Shown piece by piece: positions 18,156 through 28,386 of a stretch of DNA of 64,000 bases (the stretch's first letter is position 1; each line of letters starts with the position of its first letter). Origin of the DNA: Bacteroidales bacterium (lineage in GTDB: Bacteria; Bacteroidota; Bacteroidia; Bacteroidales; Marinilabiliaceae); NCBI GenBank assembly GCA_024401395.1, contig JAKSLD010000007.1:62001-126000 (forward strand), given 5' to 3'. A program made the translations under genes and the position numbers. The notes beneath the pieces are model-generated. The model was not told where the DNA came from, did not search any database, and saw only the letters and a list, made by a program, of their open reading frames with translations.

Positions 18156-19334
18156 ATGCAAGACGAAAGATATATAGCAAGAGGCGTCAGCGCTTCGAAG
18201 GAGGATGTTCACAACGCTATAAAGAACATCGATAAGGGTATATTCCCAAAGGCATTCTGCAAAATCATCCCTGATATCTTGGGTGGTGACGAGCAATATT
18301 GCAACATCATGCACGCCGATGGCGCTGGAACTAAGTCTAGCTTGGCGTATCTCTATTGGAAGGAGACAGGCGACCTCAGCGTATGGAAGGGCATCGCTCA
18401 GGATGCTCTCATAATGAATATTGACGACCTCCTCTGTGTGGGCGCCGTAGATAATATCCTCGTTTCTTCAACTATCGGCCGTAACAAGCTCCTCATCCCT
18501 GGTGAGGTTATCTCGGCTATTATCAATGGTACCGACGAACTTTTGGCTGAACTTCGCGAGATGGGTGTGGGCGTTTACGCAACTGGTGGTGAGACTGCCG
18601 ACGTGGGCGACCTCGTACGTACTATCATCGTAGATTCTACCGTGACTTGCCGTATGAAGCGCTCGGATGTTATAGATAATGGCAATATCCGCCCTGGCGA
18701 CGTCATCGTAGGTATGTCTTCATCTGGTAAGGCAACTTACGAGAAGGAGTACAATGGTGGTATGGGTTCTAATGGCCTTACTTCTGCCCGCCATGATGTC
18801 TTTGCTAAGTATTTGGCAGAGAAGTACCCAGAGTCGTTCGACCATGGTGTACCTTATGATTTGGTATATTCAGGCGCTCTTCGCCTTACAGATAATGTAG
18901 AGGGCTCTCCTCTTAATGCAGGTAAGTTGGTATTGTCTCCTACTCGTACCTACGCGCCTGTAATCAAGAAGCTCCTCGATGCTCTCCGTCCTCAGATTCA
19001 TGGTATGGTTCACTGCTCTGGTGGTGCTCAGACCAAGATTCTCCATTTTATCGGCGACGGTATCCGCATCGTTAAGGATAATCTCTTCCCTATTCCTCCA
19101 CTTTTCCGTACTATCCACGAGCAGTCGGGTACTGATTGGAAGGAGATGTACAAGGTATTCAATATGGGTCATCGTATGGAGGTCTATATTGCACCTGAAC
19201 ATGCTGAGGAGGTTATCGCTATCTCTAAGTCTTTTGGTATCGACGCTCAGATTGTCGGCCGCGTAGAGGCTAAGGAGGGTGGCAAGGAGGTTGTCCTCAA
19301 GACTGAGAATGGCGAATTCCAGTACAATGGTTAA
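18156..19334 (+). CDS. purM: Phosphoribosylformylglycinamidine cyclo-ligase
   Basis: A 392-residue AIR synthase of the Bacteroidetes type, which makes aminoimidazole ribonucleotide in purine synthesis using ATP. Key blocks are SASKEDVHNAIKNIDKG at the N-terminus, HADGAGTKSSLAYLY, DDLLCVGAVDNILVS, GGETADVGDLVRTI and GMSSSGKATYEKEYNGGMGSN, all matching the PurM/PurL ATP-grasp-like fold. It lies 27 nt after prfC and 24 nt before prfA, consistent with one transcript. Confidence 0.93.
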   Translation: MQDERYIARGVSASKEDVHNAIKNIDKGIFPKAFCKIIPDILGGDEQYCNIMHADGAGTKSSLAYLYWKETGDLSVWKGIAQDALIMNIDDLLCVGAVDNILVSSTIGRNKLLIPGEVISAIINGTDELLAELREMGVGVYATGGETADVGDLVRTIIVDSTVTCRMKRSDVIDNGNIRPGDVIVGMSSSGKATYEKEYNGGMGSNGLTSARHDVFAKYLAEKYPESFDHGVPYDLVYSGALRLTDNVEGSPLNAGKLVLSPTRTYAPVIKKLLDALRPQIHGMVHCSGGAQTKILHFIGDGIRIVKDNLFPIPPLFRTIHEQSGTDWKEMYKVFNMGHRMEVYIAPEHAEEVIAISKSFGIDAQIVGRVEAKEGGKEVVLKTENGEFQYNG

Positions 19335-19358
19335 AATTTCATAGATATAACAATATAA

Positions 19359-20471
19359 ATGGCAAGTAATACTACAATTCTGGAACGTCTCGATGGCCTT
19401 ATGTCGCGTTTCGAGGAGGTGTCAACTTTGATTACCGACCCGGGCGTGATTGCCGACCAGGCTCGTTTCCGTAAACTTACCAAAGAATATAAGGACTTGG
19501 ATTCTATCCTTAAGGTTCGTCAGGAGTACGTCGATACTCTCAATGGCCTCGAGGAGGCAAAGGATATTTTGGCTAATGAGTCTGACCCTGATATGAAGGA
19601 GATGGCTCGCGAGGAGGCTAATGCTTGTGAAAAGCGTATTCCAGAACTGGAGGAGGAGATAAAGTTGCTCCTCGTTCCTGCTGATCCTCAGGATGATAGA
19701 AATGCTATTCTCGAAATCCGCGGCGGTACAGGTGGCGATGAGGCTGCGCTTTTCGCCGGCGACCTCTTCCGTATGTATACTAAATACTGCGAAACTAAGG
19801 GGTGGCACTTGACAGTATCCTCTGCGTCAGAGGGCGCTGCTGGCGGATATAAGGAGATTATCTGTAGTGTAACGGGCGAGAAGGTGTATGGCACTCTCAA
19901 ATATGAGTCGGGTGTTCACCGCGTTCAGCGTGTCCCAGTTACTGAAACTCAGGGCCGTGTCCATACTTCTGCCGCTTCGGTGGCTGTCCTCCCAGAGGCT
20001 GAGCCTTTCGATGTGGAAATCAACGAGGGCGAAATAAAATGGGATACTTTCCGTTCATCAGGTGCTGGTGGTCAGAACGTTAACAAGGTTGAGTCTGGTG
20101 TGCGTCTCCGTTATAACTGGAAAAACCCTAACACTGGCGTGGTTGAGGAGATTCTTATCGAGTGTACCGAGACTCGTGACCAACCTAAGAATAAGGAGCG
20201 CGCTCTTAGCCGTTTGCGTACCTTTATCTACGATAAGGAGCATCAGAAATATATTGATGATATCGCTTCTAAACGTAAGACTATGGTATCAACGGGTGAC
20301 CGTTCTGCTAAAATCCGTACATATAACTATCCTCAGGGTCGTATCACTGATCACCGTATCAACTATACTATCTACAACCTCGGCGCATTTATGGATGGCG
20401 AGATTCAGGATTGTATAGACCACTTGATCGTGGCCGAAAACGCTGAGCGCCTTAAGGAGAGTGATATGTAA
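19359..20471 (+). CDS. prfA: Peptide chain release factor 1
   Basis: A 370-residue class-I release factor. The peptidyl-hydrolysis motif GGQ is at residues 237-239 in SSGAGGQNVNKVES. The RF1 stop-recognition region and a C-terminal helical domain (TDHRINYTIYNLGAFMDGEI) are present. It terminates translation at UAA and UAG. It is co-directional with plsC, prfC and purM. The spacer to the next gene carries an 11-nt repeat array. Confidence 0.96.
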   Translation: MASNTTILERLDGLMSRFEEVSTLITDPGVIADQARFRKLTKEYKDLDSILKVRQEYVDTLNGLEEAKDILANESDPDMKEMAREEANACEKRIPELEEEIKLLLVPADPQDDRNAILEIRGGTGGDEAALFAGDLFRMYTKYCETKGWHLTVSSASEGAAGGYKEIICSVTGEKVYGTLKYESGVHRVQRVPVTETQGRVHTSAASVAVLPEAEPFDVEINEGEIKWDTFRSSGAGGQNVNKVESGVRLRYNWKNPNTGVVEEILIECTETRDQPKNKERALSRLRTFIYDKEHQKYIDDIASKRKTMVSTGDRSAKIRTYNYPQGRITDHRINYTIYNLGAFMDGEIQDCIDHLIVAENAERLKESDM

Positions 20472-20487
20472 GAAAACTTTCTATTCT

Positions 20488-20542
20488 GCTTCTCTAGTAG
20501 TTCTCTTAACGCTCTCTATAAGCACGCTTAATACAGAGACTA
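20488..20542 (+). repeat. Headless 11-nt repeat array between prfA and the FKBP gene
   Basis: Consecutive 11-nt units TGCTTCTCTAG, TAGTTCTCTTA, ACGCTCTCTAT, AAGCACGCTTA, ATACAGAGACT. Its central part (GTTCTCTTAACGCTCTCTAT) recurs exactly at 44492-44511. Confidence 0.6.
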
Positions 20543-20599
20543 CCCAGAGTGAGTTTTGAATAGAAGAAATAATAACGAAAAAAGAAACTTTACAATACA

Positions 20600-21184
20600 A
20601 TGAAGAATATCTCTTATGCCATTGGCATGAACATCGGCGCTAACCTCCTTCAGAGTGGCGCAAAAAATTTGGATTACGCTGAGGTGGCTGCTGGCTTGCA
20701 GGCTATCATCGAGGGTAAGGAACCTCGTATCGCTAAGAATGAGGCTGGCGCTCTTCTCAATAAGTTCTTTACCGAGCTCGAGGAGAAGATGGCTGAGGCT
20801 GCTAAGTCTGAGGGCGAGGCTTTCCTCGCAGCTAATGCTACTCGCAAGGAGGTCGTTACGCTCCCTAGCGGTCTTCAGTACGAGATCATGAAGGCTGGTA
20901 ATGGCCCTAAGCCTAAAGCTACTGATACTGTCCTCTGCCACTACCACGGTACTTTGGTAAATGGTACTGTATTCGATTCGTCTGTACGTCGCGGTCAGCC
21001 AGCTGCTTTCCCAGTCAATGGCGTTATCGCTGGTTGGGTAGAGGCTCTCCAACTTATGCCTGTGGGTTCTAAGTGGAAGCTCTTCATCCCTTATAACCTC
21101 GCTTATGGCGCTCGTGGCGCAGGTGAGTCTATACCTCCTTACGCAGCTCTCATATTTGAGGTGGAACTTCTTGAAATCAAATAA
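20600..21184 (+). CDS. FKBP-type peptidyl-prolyl isomerase, cytoplasmic
   Basis: A 194-residue protein with an N-terminal helical dimerisation-like domain (about residues 1-95) and a C-terminal FKBP domain. Characteristic blocks are VLCHYHGTLVNGTVFDSS, FPVNGVIAGWVEALQLM and IPYNLAYGARGAG. No signal sequence is visible, so a cytoplasmic foldase is likely, similar in layout to FkpA/FklB. It is 28 nt upstream of a second, lipoprotein FKBP gene, and the two probably form an operon that acts in different compartments. Confidence 0.92.
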   Translation: MKNISYAIGMNIGANLLQSGAKNLDYAEVAAGLQAIIEGKEPRIAKNEAGALLNKFFTELEEKMAEAAKSEGEAFLAANATRKEVVTLPSGLQYEIMKAGNGPKPKATDTVLCHYHGTLVNGTVFDSSVRRGQPAAFPVNGVIAGWVEALQLMPVGSKWKLFIPYNLAYGARGAGESIPPYAALIFEVELLEIK

Positions 21185-21211
21185 TAATCAAAGATTCAAC
21201 TAAATAAAACA

Positions 21212-22066
21212 ATGAAAACACTCGTAAAGATTGCAGCTGTAGCATTGGTGTCTATGGCTACTCTCATGGGCACGTCTTGCTCAAAGTCTTACAATGGTAA
21301 GGTGGAACTTAAGAACAATATCGATAGCGTCAGCTACGCTCTCGGCGCTTTCAGTGGCGCAAATCTTCGCCAGATGTTGAATCGTGTCCCTTTCATCGGA
21401 ACTGATTCTGTCGCTTTGGCTAAGGTTATCCTGAATGGTACTTTGCACGATGATTTCGTAACTAGCGTTAAGGAACAGCTTATTGGCGATGCTGATCTCA
21501 ACGAAACCGCATTCCGTCATGGCTTCGCTCATAAGTATATCTATGGCGAAAAGACTCAATTGTCAGAGTCTGAGGCTAATGCAGTATGCCAGAAGATGCA
21601 GTCTGAGATGCGTAAGGCTAAGGAGGCTAAAAGAGCCGCTAAGGAGGCTGAATATCGCGAGGCTGATAAGATTTTCCTCTCTGAGGAGCCAGTTGAGGGT
21701 GTAGTTGTTCTTCCTAATGGCCTTAAGTATAAGGTCGTTACTTCTGGTAATGGCGCTTCTCCTGTAGTAGCTGAGGGTTCTGTAGATCGAGTTAAGTGTC
21801 ACTATGAGGGCCGTAACCTCGAGGGTCAGATCTTCGATTCTTCCTACGAGCGCAATCAGCCAGCTGTATTCCCATTGGACGGCGTAATCAAGGGCTGGAC
21901 TGAAATCCTCCAACTTATGAAGGAGGGCGATAAGTGGACTGTATATATCCCTTCTGAACTTGCTTATGGCGAGCGTGGTCAGGGTCCTAAGATTGGCCCT
22001 AATTCTCCTCTCGTATTCGATATCGAACTTATCGAGGTCCTCAAGGCACAAAAGGCAATACAATAA
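21212..22066 (+). CDS. FKBP-type peptidyl-prolyl isomerase, lipoprotein
   Basis: A 284-residue envelope isomerase. A lipoprotein signal ends at the lipobox MGTSC (residue about 23). A helical N-terminal domain follows, with a charged coiled-coil linker rich in Lys, Ala and Glu (about 125-155). The C-terminal FKBP domain contains [35 protein letters not shown] and [13 protein letters not shown]. It likely assists folding of exported or outer-membrane proteins. Its sequence is clearly paralogous to the preceding gene. Confidence 0.92.
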   Translation: MKTLVKIAAVALVSMATLMGTSCSKSYNGKVELKNNIDSVSYALGAFSGANLRQMLNRVPFIGTDSVALAKVILNGTLHDDFVTSVKEQLIGDADLNETAFRHGFAHKYIYGEKTQLSESEANAVCQKMQSEMRKAKEAKRAAKEAEYREADKIFLSEEPVEGVVVLPNGLKYKVVTSGNGASPVVAEGSVDRVKCHYEGRNLEGQIFDSSYERNQPAVFPLDGVIKGWTEILQLMKEGDKWTVYIPSELAYGERGQGPKIGPNSPLVFDIELIEVLKAQKAIQ

Positions 22067-22098
22067 AAATAATACATACACTTACACATATTCCAAAT

Positions 22099-23379
22099 AT
22101 GAACAGAGATAATACAATCTTCGAGCTCATCGAAAAGGAGCACAACCGCCAGAAGCGTGGCATCGAGATGATCGCTTCTGAGAACTTCGTGAGCGACCAG
22201 GTAATGCAGGCTATGGGCTCTTGCCTTACCAATAAGTATGCCGAGGGTTACCCTGGCAAGCGTCACTACGGCGGTTGCGAGGTGGTAGACGAGGTTGAGA
22301 CTATCGCTATCGAACGTCTTAAGCAGATCTATGGCGCTGAGTTTGCTAACGTACAGCCTCACTCTGGTGCTCAGGCTAATGCTGCTGTTCTTTTGGCAGT
22401 ATTGAACCCTGGCGATAAGTTCATGGGCCTCGACTTGGCTCACGGTGGTCACCTTTCTCACGGTTCGGGCGTTAATACTTCTGGCCTTCTCTATACTCCA
22501 TGCGCTTATCACCTCAAGCAGGAGACAGGTCGCGTCGATTATGACGAGATGGAGGAGGTTGCTATGCGCGAAAAACCAAAATTGATCATCGGTGGCGGTT
22601 CTGCTTATAGCCGCGAGTGGGATTACAAGCGTATGCGCGAAATCGCTGATGCTTGTGGCGCTCTCCTCATGATCGATATGGCTCACCCAGCTGGTCTCAT
22701 CGCTGCTGGTCTCCTCGATAACCCTGTTAAGTATGCAGATATCGTGACTTCTACTACTCACAAGACTCTCCGTGGTCCTCGTGGTGGCGTCATTATCCTC
22801 GGTAAGGATTTCCCTAACCCTTGGGGTAAGACAACTAAGAAGGGCGAAATCCGTTCTATGGGCTCTTTGATCAACTCTGCCGTATTCCCTGGTCAGCAGG
22901 GTGGTCCTCTCGAGCATGTTATCGCTGCTAAGGCTGTAGCATTCGGCGAGGCTCTCACTCCAGAGTTCAAGACTTACCAGACTCAGGTTAAAAAGAATGC
23001 TGCTGCCCTCGCTAAGGGTATGATGGATAAGGGATTCTTCGTAGTATCAGGTGGTACTGATAACCACTCTATGCTCATCGACCTCCGTCCTAAGTATAAG
23101 GATCTCACAGGTAAGGTGGCTGAGAAGGCTCTCGTTGCTGCTGATATCACAGTCAACATGAACCTCGTTCCTTTCGATACTCGTTCTGCATTCCAGACTT
23201 CAGGCCTCCGTCTCGGTACTCCTGCTATCACAACTCGTGGTCTCGTTGAGTCTGATATGGATATCATCGTAAACATGATCGACCGCGTCCTCGCAGATCC
23301 AGAGAACGAGAAGGTAATCGCTTCTGTTCGCGCTGAGGTTAACGAGATGATGTCTCCTCGACCAATGTTCGCATGGTAA
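22099..23379 (+). CDS. glyA: Serine hydroxymethyltransferase
   Basis: A 426-residue PLP enzyme that interconverts serine and glycine while charging tetrahydrofolate. The PLP lysine lies in [13 protein letters not shown] (Lys222). Other typical blocks are [36 protein letters not shown] and [13 protein letters not shown]. Length is normal. It ends before a strong terminator, which closes the housekeeping run beginning at plsC. Confidence 0.97.
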   Translation: MNRDNTIFELIEKEHNRQKRGIEMIASENFVSDQVMQAMGSCLTNKYAEGYPGKRHYGGCEVVDEVETIAIERLKQIYGAEFANVQPHSGAQANAAVLLAVLNPGDKFMGLDLAHGGHLSHGSGVNTSGLLYTPCAYHLKQETGRVDYDEMEEVAMREKPKLIIGGGSAYSREWDYKRMREIADACGALLMIDMAHPAGLIAAGLLDNPVKYADIVTSTTHKTLRGPRGGVIILGKDFPNPWGKTTKKGEIRSMGSLINSAVFPGQQGGPLEHVIAAKAVAFGEALTPEFKTYQTQVKKNAAALAKGMMDKGFFVVSGGTDNHSMLIDLRPKYKDLTGKVAEKALVAADITVNMNLVPFDTRSAFQTSGLRLGTPAITTRGLVESDMDIIVNMIDRVLADPENEKVIASVRAEVNEMMSPRPMFAW

Positions 23380-23412
23380 TTAAGTAAGGTAATTATCTTT
23401 TATTCCAATAAT

Positions 23413-23452
23413 AGTGCTCTTTTCTCCACCGGAGAAAGGGCACTTTTTATTT
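23413..23452 (+). terminator. Terminator after glyA
   Basis: A GC-containing inverted repeat (AGTGCTCTTTTCTCC with GGAGAAAGGGCACT, one bulge), a short loop and then TTTTTATTTTTT. Confidence 0.85.
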
Positions 23453-23582
23453 TTTACCCCCCTTAAAACTATTTTTTCACCTCTCGCTCTGTTAACAAAT
23501 GATAACTTTGCATTGAACAAATGTGCAAAAGTGTATCTGCTTTTGCCGTGAATAGTGAAATAAACTTAATACGCAATATTTT

Positions 23583-25145
23583 ATGAAGAATATTCTCCAC
23601 AGAGGTCTCTCTGTCATTATGCTCTCGCTGGGAGTATGTGCGGCAGTCTATGCACAAAGTAAGGCTTCTATTATTGTTGATGCTGATCAGGGCGAAGTGC
23701 AGATTTCTCGCCATATCTATGGTCATTTTTCAGAGCACCTTGGTCATTGTATTTATGGTGGCTTTTATGTAGGTGAGAATTCTCCTATTCCTAATACTAA
23801 GGGTGTACGTAATGATGTAGTCGAGGCTCTTAAGAATATACAGATTCCTAACCTCCGCTGGCCAGGTGGCTGTTTCGCCGATGAATATCACTGGCGTGAT
23901 GGTATCGGCCCTAAGGCTGATCGCCCTAAGATGATCAATACTCACTGGGGTGGCGTGACTGAGGATAACTCTTTTGGTACTCACGATTTCCTTGATATGT
24001 GCGAACTTATTGGTACAGAACCTTATATCTGTGGCAATGTAGGCTCAGGTACAGTGGAGGAGATGTCTAAGTGGGTGGAATATATGACTTTCGATGGCGA
24101 GAGCCCAATGTCTAAACTCCGTTCTGAGAATGGTCGTGAGAAGCCTTGGAAGGTGCAGTTCCTCGCCGTAGGTAACGAGAGCTGGGGTTGTGGCGGTAAT
24201 ATGACTCCTGAGGCTTATGCCGATAACTATCGCCGCTATCAGACTTTCTGTCGTAATTATGGTAATAATCAGTTGCTTAAGGTGGCTGGCGGCGCTAATG
24301 TCGACGACTACCGTTGGACTGAGGTTATCATGCAGAAGGTTCCTGCTTCTATGATGTGGGGTCTCTCTCTCCACTATTATACTCATCCTGGTGGTTGGGA
24401 TAATAAGGGTTCTGCTACTCAGTTCTCTACCCGTCAATATGCCGAGACAATGAAGCGTTGCCTCTATATGGACGAACTCGTTACTCGTCACGATGCTATC
24501 ATGACTAAGTATGATCCTGAGAAACGTGTCGCTCTCGTTGTCGACGAGTGGGGTTCATGGTACGACGTAGAGCCAGGTACTAACCCAGGTTTCCTTTTCC
24601 AGCAGAATACTATGCGTGACGCTCTTATCGCTGCATCTACTCTTAATATCTTCCATAAACATGCTGATCGCGTCCGAATGGCTAACATCGCACAGATTAT
24701 CAATGTCCTCCAGGCTGTAATCTTTACTGATGGTGATAAGATGCTTCTTACTCCTACTTATCATATTTTTGATATGTATAAGATTCACCAGGATGCAACT
24801 CTCCTCCCTTCTACTGTCCGCAGTGAGAAGTATAAGGTGGATGAGTTCGAAATGGATCAGATTAATGCTTCTGCATCGGTGGATAAGGATGGCGTAATCC
24901 ATGTTTCTGTGGCTAACCTCGACCTCAATAAGTCAGTGGAGGTGTCTGTTGATATCCGTGGCACTAAGGTTAAGGGTATTCAGAACGTTCAATTGCTTAC
25001 TTCTGATAAGATCGGTGATTTCAATTCTTTTGATAACCCAAATAAGATTCAGCTTGCTGATGGCTCTAAGAAGTGTAAGCTCAAGGATGGTATTCTCACA
25101 ATATCAATGCCAGCTAAATCTGTAGTTACTGTTGCTGTAAAATAA
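23583..25145 (+). CDS. GH51 alpha-L-arabinofuranosidase
   Basis: A 520-residue exported GH51 enzyme that removes arabinofuranosyl side chains from arabinan or arabinoxylan. A signal peptide (to about residue 24, VYAQ) precedes the barrel. Motifs are [20 protein letters not shown], the acid/base GNESWGCGG (Glu199) and the nucleophile VDEWGSWYD (Glu322), followed by a C-terminal beta-sandwich. It is 10 nt upstream of a second GH51 gene. A -7 element TAACTTTG (23503-23510) lies upstream without a clear -33 box. Confidence 0.95.
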   Translation: MKNILHRGLSVIMLSLGVCAAVYAQSKASIIVDADQGEVQISRHIYGHFSEHLGHCIYGGFYVGENSPIPNTKGVRNDVVEALKNIQIPNLRWPGGCFADEYHWRDGIGPKADRPKMINTHWGGVTEDNSFGTHDFLDMCELIGTEPYICGNVGSGTVEEMSKWVEYMTFDGESPMSKLRSENGREKPWKVQFLAVGNESWGCGGNMTPEAYADNYRRYQTFCRNYGNNQLLKVAGGANVDDYRWTEVIMQKVPASMMWGLSLHYYTHPGGWDNKGSATQFSTRQYAETMKRCLYMDELVTRHDAIMTKYDPEKRVALVVDEWGSWYDVEPGTNPGFLFQQNTMRDALIAASTLNIFHKHADRVRMANIAQIINVLQAVIFTDGDKMLLTPTYHIFDMYKIHQDATLLPSTVRSEKYKVDEFEMDQINASASVDKDGVIHVSVANLDLNKSVEVSVDIRGTKVKGIQNVQLLTSDKIGDFNSFDNPNKIQLADGSKKCKLKDGILTISMPAKSVVTVAVK

Positions 25146-25154
25146 TTTTATACT

Positions 25155-27167
25155 ATGTTATACAAGAATATCGTATCGGCCTTGGCAGTTGCTTCTTTGG
25201 CTTGCTCATGTGCGGTGAGCAACGAGGGAGTGACAGCTACAGACCAGAATAATTTCTCTCTCGACGTTCTTCATAAGGGCGCTGAGATCCAAAGTACAAT
25301 GTATGGCCTCTTCTTTGAGGATATCAACTATGGTGCCGATGGCGGTCTCTATGCAGAAAAGGTGAAGAACCGTTCTTTTGAGTTTCCTCAGGCTCTTATG
25401 GGTTGGAAGACTTATGGTAAGGTCGAGGTACGTACTGATGGCGCTCCTTTCTCGCGTAACCCTCATTATGTACGCCTTGCTGACCCAGGTCATGCTCATA
25501 AGCGTACTGGTATCGAGAATGAGGGCTTCTTCGGCGTGTCAACTCAGAATGGTGCTGAGTACCGCTTCTCTGTCTGGGCTCGTCAGGCTTCTGCTAATGC
25601 TTCTAAGATTCGTGTCGAACTCGTAGACCCTGCTTCTATGGGCGAGACTCATGTTAATGTCGCAGCTGATATTGATGTCAATTCTAAGGAGTGGAAGAAA
25701 TATACTGTAGTCCTTAAGTCTACTATGGATGTGCAGCGTGGCCTCCTCCGTGTGTTCCTCGATTCTCCTGCTAGCGTAGATCTTGAGCATGTCTCTCTCT
25801 TCCCTGTAGATACATGGAAGGGTCGCGAGAATGGTCTCCGTAAGGATCTCGTTCAGGCTCTCGCTGATATCCACCCTGGCGTATTCCGATTCCCTGGTGG
25901 TTGTATCGTAGAGGGTACAGACCTCGAGAGCCGCTACCAATGGAAGAATTCTGTGGGTCAGGTGGAGAACCGCCCATTGAATGAGAACCGTTGGCACTAT
26001 ACTTTCCCTCATCGTTTCTATCCTGATTATTATCAGTCTTATGGCCTCGGCTTCTATGAGTTTTTCCTCCTTTCTGAGGAGATTGGTGCTGAGCCTCTTC
26101 CTGTAATCAGCGTAGGCCTGGCTTGCCAGTTCCAGAATGAGAGCCAGAAGGCTCACGTCCCTGTTAAGGAACTTCAGCCTTATATCCAGGATGCTCTCGA
26201 TCTTATCGAGTTCGCTAATGGTCCTGTCTCTTCTAAGTGGGGTAAGCTCCGTGCCGAAATGGGTCACGAGGAGCCTTTCAACCTTAAGTTCCTTGCTATC
26301 GGTAACGAACAGTGGGGGCCAGAGTATCCTGAGCACCTCGCTCCTTTCGTAGATGCTGTTCGTGAGAAATATCCTAATATCAAGCTCGTAGGTACTTCTG
26401 GCCCTGATTCTGAGGGTAAGCAGTTCGAGTACCTCTGGCCTGAAATGAAGCGCCTCGGTGCCGATTTGGTCGATGAGCATTTCTATCGTCCAGAGGACTG
26501 GTTCCTCTCTCAGGGTAATCGATATGATTCTTACGACCGTAACGGACCAAAGGTATTCGCTGGTGAGTATGCTTGCCATGGTAAAGGTAAGAAGTGGAAC
26601 CATTTCCACGCTTCTCTCCTCGAGGCTGCATTCATGACTGGTATCGAGCGTAATGCTGATGTGGTTCACATGGCTACCTACGCTCCTCTCTTCGCTCACG
26701 TTGAGGGCTGGCAGTGGCGCCCAGATATGATCTGGTACGATAATACTCGCTCTGTTCGCACTTGTAGCTACTATGTTCAGCAGCTCTTCGCTCAGAATAA
26801 GGGTTCTCATACTTTGTCTATGATGCTCGATGGTAAACCAGCAGCAGGTAACGATGGCCAGAATGGTCTCTTCGCTTCTGCAGTTTATGAGGCTTCTGAG
26901 GGTGTCTATATTGTTAAGGTGATTAATACTGATTCTCAGGCTCATAACGTGTCTGTTGCTCTCGATGGCCTCGCAGATGGTCAGGTTATCGCTAAGGCTA
27001 GCCGTACTCGTATCCAGTGCGACGAACTTGATGCTGATAATACTCTCGATAACCCAACTCGCGTTCTCCCTGTAAAGGAGGAGGTTAAGTCGATGTCTGG
27101 CAAGAAGGCTTTGTCTTCAACTGTCCCTGCTTATACCGTGGAGATGTGGCGTTTCGATCTTAACTAA
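25155..27167 (+). CDS. GH51 alpha-L-arabinofuranosidase with CBM-like domain, lipoprotein
   Basis: A 670-residue lipoprotein (signal ending near ACSC, residue about 19). A carbohydrate-binding-like beta-sandwich (about residues 85-215, containing GFFGVSTQNGAEYRFSVWAR) is followed by a GH51 barrel. The barrel has FRFPGGCIVEGTDLESRYQW, the acid/base GNEQWGPEY (Glu385) and the nucleophile FAGEYACHG (Glu471), then a C-terminal sandwich. It differs enough from its neighbour to suggest division of labour, for example surface versus periplasm or different linkages. A terminator follows. Confidence 0.94.
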   Translation: MLYKNIVSALAVASLACSCAVSNEGVTATDQNNFSLDVLHKGAEIQSTMYGLFFEDINYGADGGLYAEKVKNRSFEFPQALMGWKTYGKVEVRTDGAPFSRNPHYVRLADPGHAHKRTGIENEGFFGVSTQNGAEYRFSVWARQASANASKIRVELVDPASMGETHVNVAADIDVNSKEWKKYTVVLKSTMDVQRGLLRVFLDSPASVDLEHVSLFPVDTWKGRENGLRKDLVQALADIHPGVFRFPGGCIVEGTDLESRYQWKNSVGQVENRPLNENRWHYTFPHRFYPDYYQSYGLGFYEFFLLSEEIGAEPLPVISVGLACQFQNESQKAHVPVKELQPYIQDALDLIEFANGPVSSKWGKLRAEMGHEEPFNLKFLAIGNEQWGPEYPEHLAPFVDAVREKYPNIKLVGTSGPDSEGKQFEYLWPEMKRLGADLVDEHFYRPEDWFLSQGNRYDSYDRNGPKVFAGEYACHGKGKKWNHFHASLLEAAFMTGIERNADVVHMATYAPLFAHVEGWQWRPDMIWYDNTRSVRTCSYYVQQLFAQNKGSHTLSMMLDGKPAAGNDGQNGLFASAVYEASEGVYIVKVINTDSQAHNVSVALDGLADGQVIAKASRTRIQCDELDADNTLDNPTRVLPVKEEVKSMSGKKALSSTVPAYTVEMWRFDLN

Positions 27168-27202
27168 GACGATAATTAGGTTCCATATTGTTTTTTGATG
27201 AG

Positions 27203-27236
27203 TGCCCTTCTGAAATGCTTTCAGAAGGGCATTTTA
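27203..27236 (+). terminator. Terminator after the GH51 pair
   Basis: A perfect 13-bp stem (27203-27215 with 27219-27231) with a 3-nt loop, followed by TTTTAT. Confidence 0.88.
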
Positions 27237-27289
27237 TGCCTTCTTCCGACAGCTGATGGGCCTTTCTCTATATTCGCCTCGACTGATGC

Positions 27290-27376
27290 AAAATGAAAAT
27301 TTACGATGAACAAGGGATTTCCCCGAGTGTAGACAGGGAGTAGACAGGGTCTTCTCCGAATATAGCCCGAACGCTC
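27290..27376 (+). repeat. Headed 11-nt repeat array
   Basis: The head AAAATTTACGATGAA (27296-27310) is followed by CAAGGGATTTC, CCCGAGTGTAG, ACAGGGAGTAG, ACAGGGTCTTC, TCCGAATATAG and CCCGAACGCTC. The unit CCCGAGTGTAG recurs in the array at 53009. The rest of the 27237-27598 spacer shows only an AT-rich inverted repeat near 27462-27492 and no gene. Confidence 0.72.
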
Positions 27377-27598
27377 GGACTACATAATCATCTTGCCGAA
27401 ACTGTGTCCTGATTTTGATTTTATTGCCCTTGCCGTGATTAAAAGGAAGAAAAATGCATCTTATAGATTGTCATATCGTTAGATTAATCTATATTTACAA
27501 GTCGAAACCGTATGTGTTTTCAGTTAGGACACAATAAATAGTATAATCAACATAACTAATGCCTTCGTAGGAGGTAGACTAATTAAACAAACAATACA

Positions 27599-28222
27599 AT
27601 GGAAATCAAGAAGATCACAGATCCCGCATTCAGAAAATACGGTCGTCTCGTAACTAACGTAGATTTTACAGAACTCATTGAGGCTCTTAAGACAAAGACT
27701 CCACTTCCAGAGGGCGTAGGCTATGAGCCTTCTGTTCCTGCTTTGGAGGCTACCGCTACTGCTAAGCAGCTTAAGACTATCACTTTCGGTGAGTTGCCTA
27801 TCGAGGTTGGTTACTGCAATGGCCACAATACTAAGTTGAACGCTCTCGAGTATCACAGAAACTCTGAGATCAACGTTGCAGCTACTGATGCTGTCCTCCT
27901 CGTAGGTATGCAGCAGGATATTGCAGACGACTTCACTTATGATACAGCAAAGGTTGAGGCATTCCTCCTTCCTGCTGGTCAGGCTGCAGAGATCTATGCT
28001 ACTACTCTCCACTATGCACCATGCTCTTTGTCTCCAGAGGGCTTCCGCGTAGGTATCGTTCTCCCTGCAGGTACAAACTATCCTCTCGACGAGGCTCACA
28101 AGCCAGGCGAGGATAAGCTCATCACTGCTAAGAATAAGTGGCTCATCGGTCACAAGGATGGTGGTCTCGATGCTAACGCTTTCATCGGCCTCAAGGGCGA
28201 GAATATCGACATAGCTAAGTAA
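27599..28222 (+). CDS. DUF4867 family protein
   Basis: A 207-residue cytoplasmic protein recognised as DUF4867. The N-terminus is EIKKITDPAFRKYGRLVTN, the centre VGYCNGHNTKLNALEYHRNS and the C-terminus KNKWLIGHKDGG. The central His/Glu pattern suggests a cupin-like metal site. The family is uncharacterised and is often found near sugar-catabolism genes; here it follows arabinofuranosidase genes, so a sugar-metabolism role is possible but not shown. It is a single-gene unit closed by its own terminator. Confidence 0.8.
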   Translation: MEIKKITDPAFRKYGRLVTNVDFTELIEALKTKTPLPEGVGYEPSVPALEATATAKQLKTITFGELPIEVGYCNGHNTKLNALEYHRNSEINVAATDAVLLVGMQQDIADDFTYDTAKVEAFLLPAGQAAEIYATTLHYAPCSLSPEGFRVGIVLPAGTNYPLDEAHKPGEDKLITAKNKWLIGHKDGGLDANAFIGLKGENIDIAK

Positions 28223-28241
28223 GATCGTAGTTAATCAATAA

Positions 28242-28280
28242 AAAGAGGTTGCGTCGTTTGGGCGCAACCTCTTTCTTTTT
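28242..28280 (+). terminator. Terminator after the DUF4867 gene
   Basis: A 12-bp perfect stem (28242-28253 with 28263-28274) followed by CTTTTT. Confidence 0.88.
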
Positions 28281-28295
28281 GCCTGTCTTGAAATA

Positions 28296-28377
28296 TAAAA
28301 ACTGCGAGCAACCTTATACTTCTCTTATACTAGACCGTGACTAGCGACTGTTCTTGCAAAGGTCTTTTGCTCTCTTG
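28296..28377 (+). repeat. Headed 11-nt repeat array
   Basis: The head AAAAACTGCGAGCAA is followed by CCTTATACTTC, TCTTATACTAG, ACCGTGACTAG, CGACTGTTCTT, GCAAAGGTCTT and TTGCTCTCTTG. The first two units closely match those at 11523 and 47851. It fills the spacer between convergent genes. Confidence 0.68.
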
Positions 28378-28386
28378 TCTATATGC

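Noticed and set aside
25539-26945. A 468-codon minus-strand frame opposite the second GH51 gene
   Set aside because: Antisense shadow of a clear GH51 enzyme; Ile/Leu/Arg/Ser-rich with no recognisable motif.
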